A stretch of DNA of 64,000 bases from Planococcus glaciei (GCF_900099655.1 NZ_FNDC01000001.1:558001-622000), one strand, 5' to 3'; counted from the first letter of the stretch, positions 17,130 through 26,385 are shown. Translations and numbers: made by a program. The notes: a model not told the origin generated them from the sequence alone.

Positions 17130-17798
17130 ATGTTGAGCAAACCAGTAATATTCTGCGACTTCGATGGCACTGTCACCAATAACGACAACATCATCGCCAT
17201 CATGAAAAAATTTAATCCGCCCGGCTGGGAACCGATCAAAGACGATATCCTGTCCCAGCGTGTGTCCATAAAAGAAGGCGTGGCGAAGATGTTCTCGCTG
17301 CTGCCATCCACAAAAAAAGACGACATCATCCGCTATGTGCTCGAGCAGGCGGAGATCCGCGACGGCTTTGCCGAATTTGTAGCCTATGCCAAGGAACAGA
17401 ACATCCCGCTTTATATCGTCAGCGGCGGCATCGACTTTTTTGTCCTTCCGCTGCTTGAGCCATTCGGCCCTTTTGCCGGCGTCTACTGCAACGAAGCGGA
17501 CTTCTCCGGTGAAACGATCCAAATCGATTTCCCACATGGCTGCGACGGCGACTGCACGAGCCAAGGCTGCGGCTGCTGCAAGCCGTCCATCATCCGGAAA
17601 CTGCTGGAAGGCGGCTCCAAAAGCATTGTCATCGGCGATTCCATTACCGACCTTGAAGCGGCGAAACGGGCGGACCTTGTCATTGCCCGCGATTTTCTCA
17701 TCGAGAAATGCGACGAACTCGGCTTGCCATATGAACCGTTTGAAAACTTCCGGGACGTCACTTCCATCATCGACGCCCGTTTGGGTGTAAAGCTATGA
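17130..17798 (+). CDS. mtnX: 2-hydroxy-3-keto-5-methylthiopentenyl-1-phosphate phosphatase
   Basis: A 222-residue HAD phosphatase with the DFDGT nucleophile motif at residues 10-14 ([11 protein letters not shown]), the Ser motif IVSGG, and the metal motif [11 protein letters not shown] near the C-terminus. It removes phosphate to give the acireductone precursor. The cap contains a cysteine cluster ([14 protein letters not shown]) also known in Bacillus MtnX proteins. The ATG at 17130 follows the mtnW stop by 2 bases; an ATG at 17118 inside mtnW is in frame but less well placed. It overlaps mtnB by 4 bases. Confidence 0.93.
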   Translation: MLSKPVIFCDFDGTVTNNDNIIAIMKKFNPPGWEPIKDDILSQRVSIKEGVAKMFSLLPSTKKDDIIRYVLEQAEIRDGFAEFVAYAKEQNIPLYIVSGGIDFFVLPLLEPFGPFAGVYCNEADFSGETIQIDFPHGCDGDCTSQGCGCCKPSIIRKLLEGGSKSIVIGDSITDLEAAKRADLVIARDFLIEKCDELGLPYEPFENFRDVTSIIDARLGVKL

Positions 17799-18412
17799 CG
17801 GCCCTTCAAGAACGGTGGCAGGAACTTGCAGACGTCAAAGATGAATTGGCGCTCCGCGATTGGTTTATGGGAACGAGCGGCAATCTGGCCATCAAAGTAC
17901 AGGGCTCGCCAACCGAATTTCTGGTGACCGCCAGCGGCAAAGACAAGCGCAAACGCACAGCGGAAGATTTTCTGCTGGTGGATGCCAACGGCCAGGCCAT
18001 TGAAGATACCCATTTGAAGCCGTCAGCGGAAACTCTGCTCCATTGCGAAGTCTATACAAAAACGGCCGCTGGCTGCAGCCTTCATATCCATACTGTGGCA
18101 AACAACGTCATTTCGGAAATTTACGGGAACCGCGGAAAAATCGAATTCCAAGGCCTCGAACTGATCAAAGCATTCGGCTTATGGGATGAAGATGCGGTGC
18201 TGACCATCCCGATCATTCCGAACCACGCCCACATCCCTGACCTAGCGGAAGAGTTTCAGAAGCACCTCCACGGCGACAGCGGTGCAGTGCTGATTCGGAA
18301 CCACGGCATAACGGTATGGGGCAAAAACGCTTTTGAAGCCAAGAAGCTGCTGGAAGCCAGTGAATTTCTGTTCCAGTATCAACTGGCTTTATACCAAATA
18401 CAATCACAATAA
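17795..18412 (+). CDS. mtnB: methylthioribulose-1-phosphate dehydratase
   Basis: A 205-residue class II aldolase-fold dehydratase. The zinc ligands are His97 and His99 ([10 protein letters not shown]) and His170 (RNHGITVWG); a catalytic Glu lies in the segment HCEVYTKT. It acts between MtnA and MtnW. The ATG overlaps the mtnX stop (ATGA). The order mtnW-X-B-D equals that in B. subtilis. Confidence 0.94.
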   Translation: MTALQERWQELADVKDELALRDWFMGTSGNLAIKVQGSPTEFLVTASGKDKRKRTAEDFLLVDANGQAIEDTHLKPSAETLLHCEVYTKTAAGCSLHIHTVANNVISEIYGNRGKIEFQGLELIKAFGLWDEDAVLTIPIIPNHAHIPDLAEEFQKHLHGDSGAVLIRNHGITVWGKNAFEAKKLLEASEFLFQYQLALYQIQSQ

Positions 18413-18439
18413 AACCCAATTCAGAGAGGAAGATTTCTA

Positions 18440-18976
18440 ATGGCAATCATCAAAATCCAAGGCACAAACGAAACAATCGAAGCGCAAAACGAAGTGGCGG
18501 CATTCCTGGAACAGCAGGAAGTCATCTATGAACACTGGGACATCAACAAATTGCCGGAGCACCTGCGCGAGAAATTCGACCTCAGCGATGAAGAAAAAGA
18601 GGAGATCCTGGTTGCTTTCAAAGCGGAAATCGATGATATTTCTGCACGCCGCGGCTACCAGGCAGCGGACATCATCTCGCTGTCCGACTCCAATCCGAAA
18701 CTCGATGAACTGCTGAAAAACTTCCAGCGCAAGCACATCCATACAGACGACGAAGTACGCTATATCGTCAGCGGCCACGGCGTTTTCATCATTCAAGGAA
18801 AAGACGAGCGCTTTTTTGAAGTACACTTGTCCCCTGGTGACCTGATTTCCGTGCCTGAAAACATCACCCATTACTTTACATTGGCAGATGACCGCAAAGT
18901 GGTGGCTGTCCGGATCTTCGTCACAACGGAAGGATGGGTTCCGGTCTACCAGGAAGAAGAAACCGTCCAAAACTAA
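18440..18976 (+). CDS. mtnD: acireductone dioxygenase
   Basis: A 178-residue cupin enzyme, the same length as the Bacillus protein. The metal site is complete: His99, His101 and Glu105 in HIHTDDEVRY and His144 in ITHYFTL. With iron it yields the methionine precursor ketomethylthiobutyrate; with nickel it runs an off-pathway reaction that releases CO. GAGAGGAAG precedes the ATG. It is the last gene of the operon; the final transaminase is not in the adjacent sequence. Confidence 0.95.
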   Translation: MAIIKIQGTNETIEAQNEVAAFLEQQEVIYEHWDINKLPEHLREKFDLSDEEKEEILVAFKAEIDDISARRGYQAADIISLSDSNPKLDELLKNFQRKHIHTDDEVRYIVSGHGVFIIQGKDERFFEVHLSPGDLISVPENITHYFTLADDRKVVAVRIFVTTEGWVPVYQEEETVQN

Positions 18977-18982
18977 ATCGCA

Positions 18983-19023
18983 AAAACGGACACCGGCGTT
19001 CTCGTACCGGTGTCCGTTTTTTA
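18983..19023 (+). terminator. intrinsic terminator of mtnWXBD
   Basis: A 14-bp perfect stem (18983-18996 with 19007-19020), a 10-nt loop and a T-run. Confidence 0.92.
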
Positions 19024-19025
19024 TA

Positions 19026-19051
19026 TGAAACTTTTCCTTTTACTAACCGTA
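19026..19051 (+). promoter_or_regulatory. SigmaW-type (ECF) promoter
   Basis: TGAAAC (19026-19031), exactly 16 bases, then CGTA (19048-19051): a full match to the Bacillus SigmaW consensus. It begins right after the mtnD terminator and 32 bases before the small membrane protein. Confidence 0.75.
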
Positions 19052-19082
19052 AATTAAGTGCATAGCAGAAAGGATGAATTTG

Positions 19083-19262
19083 ATGATGGCAAAGAAAACG
19101 TTCGAACCGAATTTCGGGACGGGGATAGCGATCGGTATGCCATTCTTCATACTGGGCATTGTCCAGCAAAACGTCGCCTTTTTCCTGATCGGCATTGCTT
19201 TATCGTTGTCGCTTGGCGCTTCATTCAAGTCGGCTTCATCAAAAGAAAAAGAAAATGAATAA
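19083..19262 (+). CDS. small two-segment membrane protein, SigmaW-type promoter
   Basis: About 59 residues with two hydrophobic helices separated by a short turn (GIAIGMPFFILGIV and VAFFLIGIALSLSLGASF) and a charged Lys/Glu tail. The family is not recognised. The start is chosen at 19083 (or 19086) because GAAAGGA (19068-19074) is then 8 bases away; the ATG at 19074 overlaps it. An isolated ECF promoter and its own terminator make it a real gene, probably an envelope-stress small protein. Confidence 0.7.
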   Translation: MMAKKTFEPNFGTGIAIGMPFFILGIVQQNVAFFLIGIALSLSLGASFKSASSKEKENE

Positions 19263-19265
19263 AGG

Positions 19266-19301
19266 CAGGCTCCGTTTCTATGATGGAACGGAGCCTGTTT
19301 T
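19266..19301 (+). terminator. intrinsic terminator
   Basis: An 11-bp stem CAGGCTCCGTT (19266-19276 with 19287-19297), a 10-nt loop and TTTTATT. Confidence 0.88.
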
Positions 19302-19389
19302 ATTCAACTAATACTTAATTTTAAGTTCTCCTTCTTTATTCTTACTAACCTACTCTGTATACTTATAAATAATTCAAGGAGGCCTCCCT

Positions 19390-19803
19390 ATGACGATTCC
19401 AAAACCGCTTGTCCAAACCAATCAATCATTCATCGTTATTAGCGTCATTCTGGCGTTGATTTTCCATAAAGCGATTCTGCTCCTGCCATTTGCTGTAGGC
19501 GTCTGGACGCTTGCGACGGGCAAGAATCCTGTCATCCTGTTCGCCCGGAGATTTTTGAAAAAACCGGCAAACGCCTACATCCAGGAAGACCGCGACCAGC
19601 AGCTGTTCAACCAATGGATCGCAACGGTTTGCCTGGGGCTGTCACTGCTGGCTTTCACGCTTGGCTACACGGCAATCGCGTACGCTTTCAGCTTAATGGT
19701 CGTGGCAGCGGCCGGAGTCGCGCTGATGGGCTACTGCATCGGCTGTACGATTCGCTACCGCTATATGATGTGGAAACACAAGAGAACGAAAGCAGTCAGC
19801 TAA
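19390..19803 (+). CDS. DUF4395 family membrane protein
   Basis: A 137-residue protein. It opens with PKPLVQTNQSFIVISVILALIF, has hydrophobic segments near 15-32, 70-88 and 92-112, and ends with GYCIGCTIRYRYMMWK, the Cys-containing signature of DUF4395. The paired cysteines (CIGC) suggest thiol or metal chemistry at the membrane face, as DUF4395 proteins are sometimes found beside thioredoxin-like genes; none is adjacent here. AAGGAGG stands 9 bases before the ATG. Single gene with its own strong terminator. Confidence 0.82.
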   Translation: MTIPKPLVQTNQSFIVISVILALIFHKAILLLPFAVGVWTLATGKNPVILFARRFLKKPANAYIQEDRDQQLFNQWIATVCLGLSLLAFTLGYTAIAYAFSLMVVAAAGVALMGYCIGCTIRYRYMMWKHKRTKAVS

Positions 19804-19814
19804 TGTACTATAGA

Positions 19815-19849
19815 AAAAGGCCGGAGCGCAGATTGCGCTCCGGCCTTTT
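19815..19849. terminator. bidirectional intrinsic terminator
   Basis: A 16-bp perfect stem (19815-19830 with 19834-19849) closes on a 3-nt loop. It is shared by the DUF4395 gene and the convergent proBA operon. Confidence 0.92.
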
Positions 19850-19854
19850 GCCTG

Positions 19855-21123
19855 TTATTTCACTTGTCCGTTCCCTTGGATCAAGTACTTGGTAGAAGTT
19901 AACGCCGGCAAGCCCATAGGCCCGCGTGCGTGGAGTTTTTGCGTACTGATGCCGATCTCCGCCCCAAATCCGAATTCAAAGCCGTCCGTGAAGCGGGTCG
20001 ATGCGTTATGGTAAACTGCAGCAGCGTCCACTTCCATAAAGAATTGGTCGACGCTCTCAAGCGTTTCTGAAACAATCGCTTCTGAATGTTTTGTGCCGTA
20101 CGAATTGATGTGCGCAATCGCTTCACCGACAGAAACCACCACTTTGATGGCGACTTCAAGTCCCAGGTATTCAGTGCCCCAATCTTCTTCGCCGGCCGGA
20201 ATCACTTCGCCGTATGGCTGGACCGCCTCATCGCCGTGGATCTGCACCTTGTGCTGCTGCAGCGCTTCGACCAGTTTGCCTAAATGATCCTTTGCCCATT
20301 CTTGATGGACAAGAATTGATTCGCAGGAATTGCAGACAGACGGACGCTGCGTTTTCGCATTCAAGGCGATCGAGACCGCCATGTCCGCATCGGCCGTTTC
20401 ATCGATATAGACATGGCAGTTTCCGGCTCCCGTTTCCAGGACCGGCACGCTGGCATTCTGCACAACGGTCTGGATCAGTTTGGCGCCGCCTCGCGGAATC
20501 AGCACATCAAGATGCGAGTTCAGCTTGAACATTTGTGCCGCCGTCTCTCTTCTCGTATCTTCAATCAGCTGCACCGCTTCTTCCGGCAAAGCGCTTTTTT
20601 GGAGCGCATGGTGAATCACCTGGACGAGGGCTTTATTGGAATGGATGGCTGTTGAACTGCCGCGCAGCACCACCGCATTGCCGGTTTTCAGGCACAGGCT
20701 TGAAGCGTCCACTGTGACATTGGGGCGGGCTTCATAGATCATTCCGATGACACCGAGCGGCACCCGGATTTTTGACATCGCCAGCCCATTCGGGCGCTCC
20801 CATTGTTCGAGCACTTCACCGACCGGGTCATCCAGTTCGGTTAGCTGAATCAACGCCTCCGCCATGTCGCCCAAACGGCCGGCATCGAGCTTCAGGCGGT
20901 CGATCAGCGACTCGCTCATGCCGCCGGCTCTCCCTGCAGCAACATCTTTTTCGTTTTCAGCCAAAATGAACGCCTGCTCCTCCAGCAATTGGGCGGAAAT
21001 CAACTGCAGCGCCTCGTTTTTCTCAGCTGTCGTTTTTTTCGCCATGGCGGCTGCGGCTGTTTTGGCAAGTTGTGCTTTTTGAAGCAAGTCCTTCGCTTCG
21101 CCTACTTGAAGAAGTTCACTCAT
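19855..21123 (-). CDS. proA: gamma-glutamyl phosphate reductase
   Basis: A 422-residue aldehyde-dehydrogenase-fold enzyme that reduces glutamyl-5-phosphate to the semialdehyde in proline synthesis. Motifs are [38 protein letters not shown] (about 119-156), [16 protein letters not shown] (about 229-244) and the catalytic Cys in [13 protein letters not shown]. It overlaps proB by 8 bases and is translated with it. Confidence 0.96.
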   Translation of the reverse strand: MSELLQVGEAKDLLQKAQLAKTAAAAMAKKTTAEKNEALQLISAQLLEEQAFILAENEKDVAAGRAGGMSESLIDRLKLDAGRLGDMAEALIQLTELDDPVGEVLEQWERPNGLAMSKIRVPLGVIGMIYEARPNVTVDASSLCLKTGNAVVLRGSSTAIHSNKALVQVIHHALQKSALPEEAVQLIEDTRRETAAQMFKLNSHLDVLIPRGGAKLIQTVVQNASVPVLETGAGNCHVYIDETADADMAVSIALNAKTQRPSVCNSCESILVHQEWAKDHLGKLVEALQQHKVQIHGDEAVQPYGEVIPAGEEDWGTEYLGLEVAIKVVVSVGEAIAHINSYGTKHSEAIVSETLESVDQFFMEVDAAAVYHNASTRFTDGFEFGFGAEIGISTQKLHARGPMGLPALTSTKYLIQGNGQVK

Positions 21124-22249
21124 TGGTTATTGTCCCCTTTCCTGTATGGCTGAACCACTGGTTGCGGTGGATGACGACTTGGCGTTTGCCTGTCTTCGTG
21201 ATGACGTTCGCTTCCTGGCTGCAAAGGCCCTTGATTTCCAACAGTTCCTCCGATGAATAATTCACTTGTCCGCGCCCGACAATTTGCCCGGCCGGATCAA
21301 CGACTTCCACCACATCATTCGCAGTGAAATTGCCGGCAATGTCAATTACGCCGACCGGAAGCAAACTTCTTCCTTGCTCCGAAATGGCCAGTGCGGCGCC
21401 GTTATCCACTTTGATTTTTCCAAGCGGAATGGAATGCAGGGCAAGCCATTGCTTGGAGTTTTTCACAGTGGCCTGTGGATCGTCGCCGATGTAGGTGCCG
21501 TCCCCATTGCCCTCCAAAATTTTCAGTAGTTTTTCGCTTCCGGCTCCGGTTCCGATAAACACTTGCGCGCCCAATGCCAGCGCAGTCTGTGCCGCTTCCA
21601 CTTTTGACTTCATGCCGCCGGTGCCAAGTTCCGATCCTTCACTTGAAGTCGCTTCGATCAGTTCATCGGGAATTTCAGAAAGAAAATCGTACCTTTCGGC
21701 ATTGGGGTTGCTGCGGGGGTTTTCCCGGTAGATGCCATTGATGTCCGTTAAAATCACCAGCAGTTGGGCTTGGACAAGGCCGCTGACCAAAGCCGACAGC
21801 ATATCGTTGTCGCCGAATGTCAGCCCCTCGACAGAAACCGAATCGTTTTCATTGATGATCGGCAGCACTTTGCGCTTCAGTAATTCGCTCAATGTGGCTT
21901 CGGCATTCTGGTACAAATCTTTGGCCAGCAAGTTTTGGCGGGTCAGCAGCAATTGCGCCGACACCACCCGGTGCTTCTTGAACTCTTCCGAGTAGGCCTG
22001 CAGAAGCTGCCCTTGCCCGACCGATGCGGCTGCCTGTTTGCCGACGATGCTCACCGGGCGCATAGCGTAGCCGAGGTCTGTGAAACCGGCAGCTACCGCT
22101 CCGGAAGAAACCAGGATCACTTCGTGGCCCGCTTCCTTTAAACGCGCGAGCGCTTCCACATGCTCCTGCAATTTTTCCAGGCACAATCCTCCGTTTACAT
22201 TCGTCAAAGAACTGCTTCCAATTTTAACGACAATCCTTTTTTTCTTCAC
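21116..22249 (-). CDS. proB: glutamate 5-kinase with PUA domain
   Basis: A 377-residue kinase catalysing the first step of proline synthesis. The amino-acid-kinase core has [45 protein letters not shown] and [12 protein letters not shown]; the last 100 residues are a PUA domain ([24 protein letters not shown]). The start is GTG at 22249, with AGGTGG 9 bases upstream. No T-box leader precedes it, unlike some Bacillus proline operons, so control is probably by feedback on the enzyme. Confidence 0.95.
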   Translation of the reverse strand: MKKKRIVVKIGSSSLTNVNGGLCLEKLQEHVEALARLKEAGHEVILVSSGAVAAGFTDLGYAMRPVSIVGKQAAASVGQGQLLQAYSEEFKKHRVVSAQLLLTRQNLLAKDLYQNAEATLSELLKRKVLPIINENDSVSVEGLTFGDNDMLSALVSGLVQAQLLVILTDINGIYRENPRSNPNAERYDFLSEIPDELIEATSSEGSELGTGGMKSKVEAAQTALALGAQVFIGTGAGSEKLLKILEGNGDGTYIGDDPQATVKNSKQWLALHSIPLGKIKVDNGAALAISEQGRSLLPVGVIDIAGNFTANDVVEVVDPAGQIVGRGQVNYSSEELLEIKGLCSQEANVITKTGKRQVVIHRNQWFSHTGKGTITNE

Positions 22250-22306
22250 TTACCGTCACCACCTGTTTTTTATCGCCGAACTGTTTTACGAAAGATGAAT
22301 AGAATT

Positions 22307-22335
22307 ATTATGCAACATTTAGAATTTTTAATCAA
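22307..22335 (-). promoter_or_regulatory. promoter of proBA
   Basis: On the minus strand TTGATT (22335-22330), a 17-base spacer and CATAAT (22312-22307), about 50 bases upstream of the GTG start. Confidence 0.6.
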
Positions 22336-22567
22336 CCTATTCCGGCATTTATTAAAAGATAATTTACCAAAAGAGGACACCTGCAAAAAAAGTGATTTTA
22401 TAAAAATCTTTTTTCGTTTCTTTGTTCCTAGGAAAAAAAGAGAACTTAATGCCTATCAGATATACTATCGTCAGAAAACCGAAATACGGAAGAAGCGTTC
22501 AGCAAATTCGGTTTTTATGCATAAAAATGTATAACGGATTTAATAAGGAAAATACAAAAAAAAAAAA
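22336..22567. other. non-coding AT-rich spacer upstream of proBA
   Basis: No convincing gene is seen. It holds a 9-bp inverted repeat AAAACCGAA/TTCGGTTTT (22475-22483 with 22507-22515) and a 10-base palindrome TTCCTAGGAA (22425-22434) of unknown role, and ends with a long A-run that is the T-tract of the next minus-strand terminator. Confidence 0.5.
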
Positions 22568-22595
22568 CAGGAAAAGAGATTTAATCTCTTTCCTG
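22568..22595 (-). terminator. intrinsic terminator of the secreted TIM-barrel-like protein gene
   Basis: CAGGAAAAGAGATT/AATCTCTTTCCTG (22568-22581 with 22583-22595, one bulged A), followed on the minus strand by a long T-run. Confidence 0.8.
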
Positions 22596-22615
22596 TTTCA
22601 TTGCCGTTTATAAGC

Positions 22616-23482
22616 TCAAGGAGCCATCGTCTTCCAGCTGTCCACATAATGGATTGCAATGCCGCCATATCCTGGTATACCGGCATAATGAGCTTGAACT
22701 TCAGCCAATTGGCTGTTCATATAGGCTTCGCCTTCTTCAAAAAACGAGATGGCATCGCCTTCGTCGGTTGGCGCTGTTTCAACACCGACCACTGTTGACT
22801 TGCCGTATTTTGCTGCAAAATTCACTTCATTTTTCACCAGATCGATAATGAAAGGGGCCGTGTCCCGGTAAGCCATGATAGTGACGCTGCTGGTATTCGC
22901 AATCACCCACTCTGCGAGCAGTCCCCGGCCTAATGTATTGTTATAAGAAACTTCATCAAACCAGAATGGCATATCCGCCTCCAACGGAAGCGCAAGGCTG
23001 TTAGCACTGGCTTTCGCTTTCACCAGCAAGTTCTGGTAAGCGAGGATCGTTGCTTTTTGATTCGTGGACCAGCCGCTGTATAAATACGGTTCCACATCTA
23101 AATGGATGCCGGTGAACTTCTGCAAGGCACTTGAACCCGATTGATAAGTTTTTAGCCACGCCATCAATTGATCCTGGCTGGTGTACCCTTTTTTGGCTAC
23201 CCATCCCGGAGCGCCGTCTAATGCGTACACCTTTATGCCTTTTGCGGAAGCTTTTTCAATAAACCCGCGGTAGACCTTCACCGGAATATCCCGGTCCACT
23301 TGGACATAAACTTTATTGACGTTTTTGTTTTCCAGAAAAGCCAATGTCCCGGCTTCGTCACTGATAAGATCCCAAGGATTCCATAACCAGGTTGCCCGGA
23401 CTTCCGTTGCCGCTTCTCCGGACAAACCGTTTGAAAATACCATCGCCATTAGCAATACAGCCCCTATCCAAACTTTCTTCAT
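22616..23482 (-). CDS. secreted TIM-barrel-like protein, possible glycoside hydrolase
   Basis: A 288-residue exported protein. Residues 1-25 are a Sec signal peptide ending near GEAA. The body alternates strands and helices as in a (beta/alpha)8 barrel: ATWLWNPWDLI, VNKVYVQVDRDI, GIKVYALDGAPGW, FTGIHLDVEPYLYSGW, LPLEADMPFWF, VTIMAYRDTA, VVGVETAP, GIAIHYVDSW. Acidic residues at strand ends (D and E of LDVEPY, E of ETAP) are where glycosidase or deacetylase-type active sites would lie. The substrate is unknown. GGAGG stands 10 bases before the ATG; it is a single-gene unit. Confidence 0.7.
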   Translation of the reverse strand: MKKVWIGAVLLMAMVFSNGLSGEAATEVRATWLWNPWDLISDEAGTLAFLENKNVNKVYVQVDRDIPVKVYRGFIEKASAKGIKVYALDGAPGWVAKKGYTSQDQLMAWLKTYQSGSSALQKFTGIHLDVEPYLYSGWSTNQKATILAYQNLLVKAKASANSLALPLEADMPFWFDEVSYNNTLGRGLLAEWVIANTSSVTIMAYRDTAPFIIDLVKNEVNFAAKYGKSTVVGVETAPTDEGDAISFFEEGEAYMNSQLAEVQAHYAGIPGYGGIAIHYVDSWKTMAP

Positions 23483-23712
23483 TAGTACAAACCTCCAGTA
23501 TTTGAACTCATATAACAGAAAATGATATAAACAGATACTTTATCATATATTTTTTCCTTATATTAACACCAAACAAGTCTTTTTACTACCATTAAAATTA
23601 AGGATTTACTATTTTTCTTCTACACATCCCCGTTATAATAGAACCAACAAACGAGAACCTGAAATGTTTCTATGCAAAAGCCGGTGCTTATTCTAAGGAA
23701 TCGGAGGAATGG

Positions 23713-24786
23713 ATGATGGAGCAAGTGGAAATCGCCCAAAAACGGCTGGCCGCTCAACACATTGAAGGGCAGAAATTTCAAGAACCGGAACAGGTCGTCC
23801 GATGGATGGGCGCCATGCAAGCCCAAAATTACCCGCAGGCTTTATGGGCAATCGGAAAACGGATGGAATCCGCTACTCAGGCACAAGTGGAACAGGCCAT
23901 TGCCGAAGGGAAAATCATCCGCACCTGGCCGATGCGGGGTACCCTTCATTTTATCGCGCCGGAAGACAGCAAATGGCTGCTCGCTTTAACCTCCCCGCGC
24001 ATGCTGGCTGCAAGCAAGGGCCGCCTGAAGCAATTGGAACTGGACGATGCTGTCCTGCAGCGGTCCGCGGAAATTTTCCAGCAGGCTTTAAGCGGAGGCA
24101 GCCGGTTATCCCGCGCCAGTATGTTGAAGTTGCTGGAGAGTTCGGGCATCCGGGTGGACGGACAGCGCGGCTATCATATTCTCTGGTACTGGTCCCAAAA
24201 AGGCTTGATCTGCCTCGGTCCGCTAGAAGCCAAACAGCAAACTTATGTCTTGCTGGAAGAATGGGCACCGCAGGCAGAAGAACTGACGCGGGAAGAAGCC
24301 CTTCTGGAACTGGCCAAGCGGTATTTCATGAGCCATGGCCCTGCCGCGTTGCGGGACTTTGCCTGGTGGTGCGGTTTGCCAATGAAAGATGTTCGCCTCG
24401 CCTTGGAGTTGGCAAAACCTTTCCTGGTTTCAGAAGAAGTGGACGGCGCCGAGTACTGGTTTTCTGGAACAGATTCCCCTATGGCTGCGAACGATTCGTC
24501 CCTTCACTTGCTTCCTGCTTTTGATGAATACTTGCTCGGCTATACCAACCGCAGCGCTGTGCTGCCTGTGGAATATTCCGGCAAGGTCGTGCCTGGCAAA
24601 AACGGCGTTTTCTTTCCGATTATCGTTGAAGATGGCCAGGTGACCGGTACTTGGAAAAAAGAAATCGCCCGAAAAAGCATTGCTTTTGAATTCAATCCGT
24701 TTTCGCCAGAACGCGATTTGCCGGCTTCCTGGCAAAAAGAAGCCGTAGCATTTAGCAATTTTCTTGGAATGCCGATGACTTTATAA
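23713..24786 (+). CDS. winged-helix DNA-binding domain protein (YcaQ/AlkX-like, HTH_42)
   Basis: A 357-residue protein of the family once called DUF1006. Recognisable are the N-terminal QKRLAAQHIEGQKFQEPEQVVRWMGAMQAQNYPQALWAIGKR, WPMRGTLHFIAPEDSKWLL, and near the end PAFDEYLLGYTNRSA. YcaQ and AlkX relatives are DNA glycosylases acting on crosslinks or alkylated bases, and their QxR or QxD active-site motif maps to the QAQNYPQALWAIGKR area; whether this member is catalytic is uncertain. GGAGGA at 23703-23708 allows ATG 23713 or 23716. Confidence 0.8.
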   Translation: MMEQVEIAQKRLAAQHIEGQKFQEPEQVVRWMGAMQAQNYPQALWAIGKRMESATQAQVEQAIAEGKIIRTWPMRGTLHFIAPEDSKWLLALTSPRMLAASKGRLKQLELDDAVLQRSAEIFQQALSGGSRLSRASMLKLLESSGIRVDGQRGYHILWYWSQKGLICLGPLEAKQQTYVLLEEWAPQAEELTREEALLELAKRYFMSHGPAALRDFAWWCGLPMKDVRLALELAKPFLVSEEVDGAEYWFSGTDSPMAANDSSLHLLPAFDEYLLGYTNRSAVLPVEYSGKVVPGKNGVFFPIIVEDGQVTGTWKKEIARKSIAFEFNPFSPERDLPASWQKEAVAFSNFLGMPMTL

Positions 24787-24792
24787 AACAGG

Positions 24793-24827
24793 AAAAAGCG
24801 GCTGAGCAGTGTGCTCAGCCGCTTTTT
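24793..24827. terminator. bidirectional intrinsic terminator
   Basis: A 16-bp perfect stem (24793-24808 with 24812-24827) has A- and T-runs on its two sides. It lies between the convergent winged-helix and HAAS-domain genes. Confidence 0.92.
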
Positions 24828-24837
24828 ATGGATGTTT

Positions 24838-25839
24838 TTATTTTGCAGGACTTATCATCGCTTTCCGGAAACCTTGGTACATATCACTAACCGCAACAAC
24901 GACTACCGTTAGAATAATTGCCCCTATAGTCCAGCTCAAACCTGAAGTTCCACCAAATACTGAGCTGATTTCGTCCAAAAATGCTTGGTTAACCAATTTT
25001 GAGTTGGTGAGAATCAGAACGATAATCCCGGTTGATACGATTTGGACCACCGCATTGAATATTGCCACGCGCCTTGTCCACTGGCCTTCCCTCCATTTAT
25101 AAACCGCCAAAGCGATTTCCAGGACAAGCATCAGTATGATCAGCGGCCAGTATGACAGCAGAACATCCTGGTTGAAAGTCGGTGCAACAAACTCAAGGCC
25201 TTCCCCTCTGTTGTGATAGACGCCCAACAGCCGGTCCGCGTTGAAGTAGCCCGCCGTCCAAATCACGGTCCAGATCAAACTGCCCGCAATTTCAAATTTG
25301 GAAATCGCTTTTTCCTTCGGAATATAAACGACTTCTTTTAAATCATCCGGCGTCCATTCTTTGCTGTTCATCGTCATTGGCGCCTGCGACGAAGAACGGT
25401 CTGCCCGTTCAATCAGTGCGATGACAAGTGTTAACCAAAAGAAAACTTGCATGGCCGCATTGACACTGGCACTAATCGCATCACCGATCAAAGAAACCGT
25501 TGCATCTATGATTGTCGTTTCACCGCTATTGGTAAAAATGGCAACCACAATGACCACAATCAGCGTCACTGTAATGGCAATGGGCAGGATGAGCTTTAAC
25601 AGGCTGATATACAAATCAAAATAACGCGGACCTATTAAGTGCATCGGCTTGTCACGGTAACCGCTTGCCAGAACAGCCGGATTTCCCATTTCAGCCAATA
25701 CTTCCTTCACGTCCTGTTCCGAAGGATCTTCCGGCAGCATGTCTTCGATAGCCGAACGCAGTTCCAGCGCAATGTCCTGCCGGTTCTTTTCCGGCAGCCT
25801 GCGCGTCACTTCGCCGATATACAGGTCAATCAAGTTCAT
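24838..25839 (-). CDS. HAAS-domain membrane protein, partner of a PadR regulator
   Basis: A 333-residue protein. Residues 1-63 form the helical HAAS signalling module (IDLYIGEVTRRLPEKNRQDIALELRSAIEDML ... VKEVLAEMGNPAVLASGY). Then come about seven hydrophobic segments (near 83-105, 125-145, 187-205, 229-247, 260-280, 305-325). HAAS proteins are typically encoded right after a PadR regulator and are thought to sense membrane or cytoplasmic cues together with it. The start overlaps the padR-like gene by 14 bases, giving translational coupling. Its function is not known beyond this. Confidence 0.8.
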   Translation of the reverse strand: MNLIDLYIGEVTRRLPEKNRQDIALELRSAIEDMLPEDPSEQDVKEVLAEMGNPAVLASGYRDKPMHLIGPRYFDLYISLLKLILPIAITVTLIVVIVVAIFTNSGETTIIDATVSLIGDAISASVNAAMQVFFWLTLVIALIERADRSSSQAPMTMNSKEWTPDDLKEVVYIPKEKAISKFEIAGSLIWTVIWTAGYFNADRLLGVYHNRGEGLEFVAPTFNQDVLLSYWPLIILMLVLEIALAVYKWREGQWTRRVAIFNAVVQIVSTGIIVLILTNSKLVNQAFLDEISSVFGGTSGLSWTIGAIILTVVVVAVSDMYQGFRKAMISPAK

Positions 25840-26176
25840 CTGGACCCTCTCCTTTTAACAGATTGTAGAGTTCCTGCGACGTTTTTTCCCATTCATTTTT
25901 TAATTGGCCAAAAATCTCTTTTCCGTATTCACTCAACACATAATATTTCCGTGGCCGGCTTTCCGTCGTATCCCAGCTGCTGGTGACGAGTTCCTGCTTT
26001 TCCAAGCGGCGCAATAACGGATACAGCGTGCTTTGTTCCATCGCAATGCCGTTGCGTTCCAGCAATTGCACCAATGAATAGCCGTACTGCGGCTTTTGTA
26101 ATTGGCTCAGCACTGCCAGCGTCAAAGTGCCTCTGCGAAGCTCCGTGGACAGGCTGTTGAACAAGGAATCGTCCAT
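25826..26176 (-). CDS. PadR-family transcriptional regulator
   Basis: A 116-residue winged-helix regulator: RRGTLTLAVLSQLQKPQYGYSLVQLLERNGIAMEQSTLYPLLRRLEKQELVTSSWDTTESRPRKYYVLSEYGKEIF is the full PadR DNA-binding domain, followed by a short dimerisation helix. It probably represses its own operon with the HAAS protein. GGAGGTGTACAG precedes the ATG. Confidence 0.9.
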   Translation of the reverse strand: MDDSLFNSLSTELRRGTLTLAVLSQLQKPQYGYSLVQLLERNGIAMEQSTLYPLLRRLEKQELVTSSWDTTESRPRKYYVLSEYGKEIFGQLKNEWEKTSQELYNLLKGEGPDELD

Positions 26177-26221
26177 CTGTACACCTCCGTTCTTATACTA
26201 TGTGACGTACACTATCTATAC

Positions 26222-26249
26222 TGTATATCATACACCATTTAAAATTCAA
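26222..26249 (-). promoter_or_regulatory. candidate promoter and operator of the padR-HAAS operon
   Basis: On the minus strand TTGAAT (26249-26244), a 16-base spacer and TATACA (26227-26222). The 5-3-5 dyad TGTAT-ATC-ATACA (26222-26234) overlaps the -10 box and is a reasonable PadR site. Confidence 0.4.
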
Positions 26250-26348
26250 TAACAATAGAAATCTGATAATTTAGTAAATTATTTAATGCATAAAAATCAG
26301 CCCATTCCAGGCAATCAAGGAGCTCCGATTCCCCATTCTTCAACAATA

Positions 26349-26385
26349 AAAGGCATGAATCCGGATTGACGGGATTCATGCCTTT
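26349..26385 (-). terminator. intrinsic terminator of the cstA-like gene
   Basis: A 14-bp perfect stem (26349-26362 with 26372-26385) with flanking A- and T-runs, 18 bases after the cstA-like stop. Confidence 0.88.

Noticed and set aside
22250-22400. T-box leader in front of proBA
   Set aside because: No TGGNACCGCG core or terminator on the minus strand; a plain promoter 50 bases upstream explains the gene.
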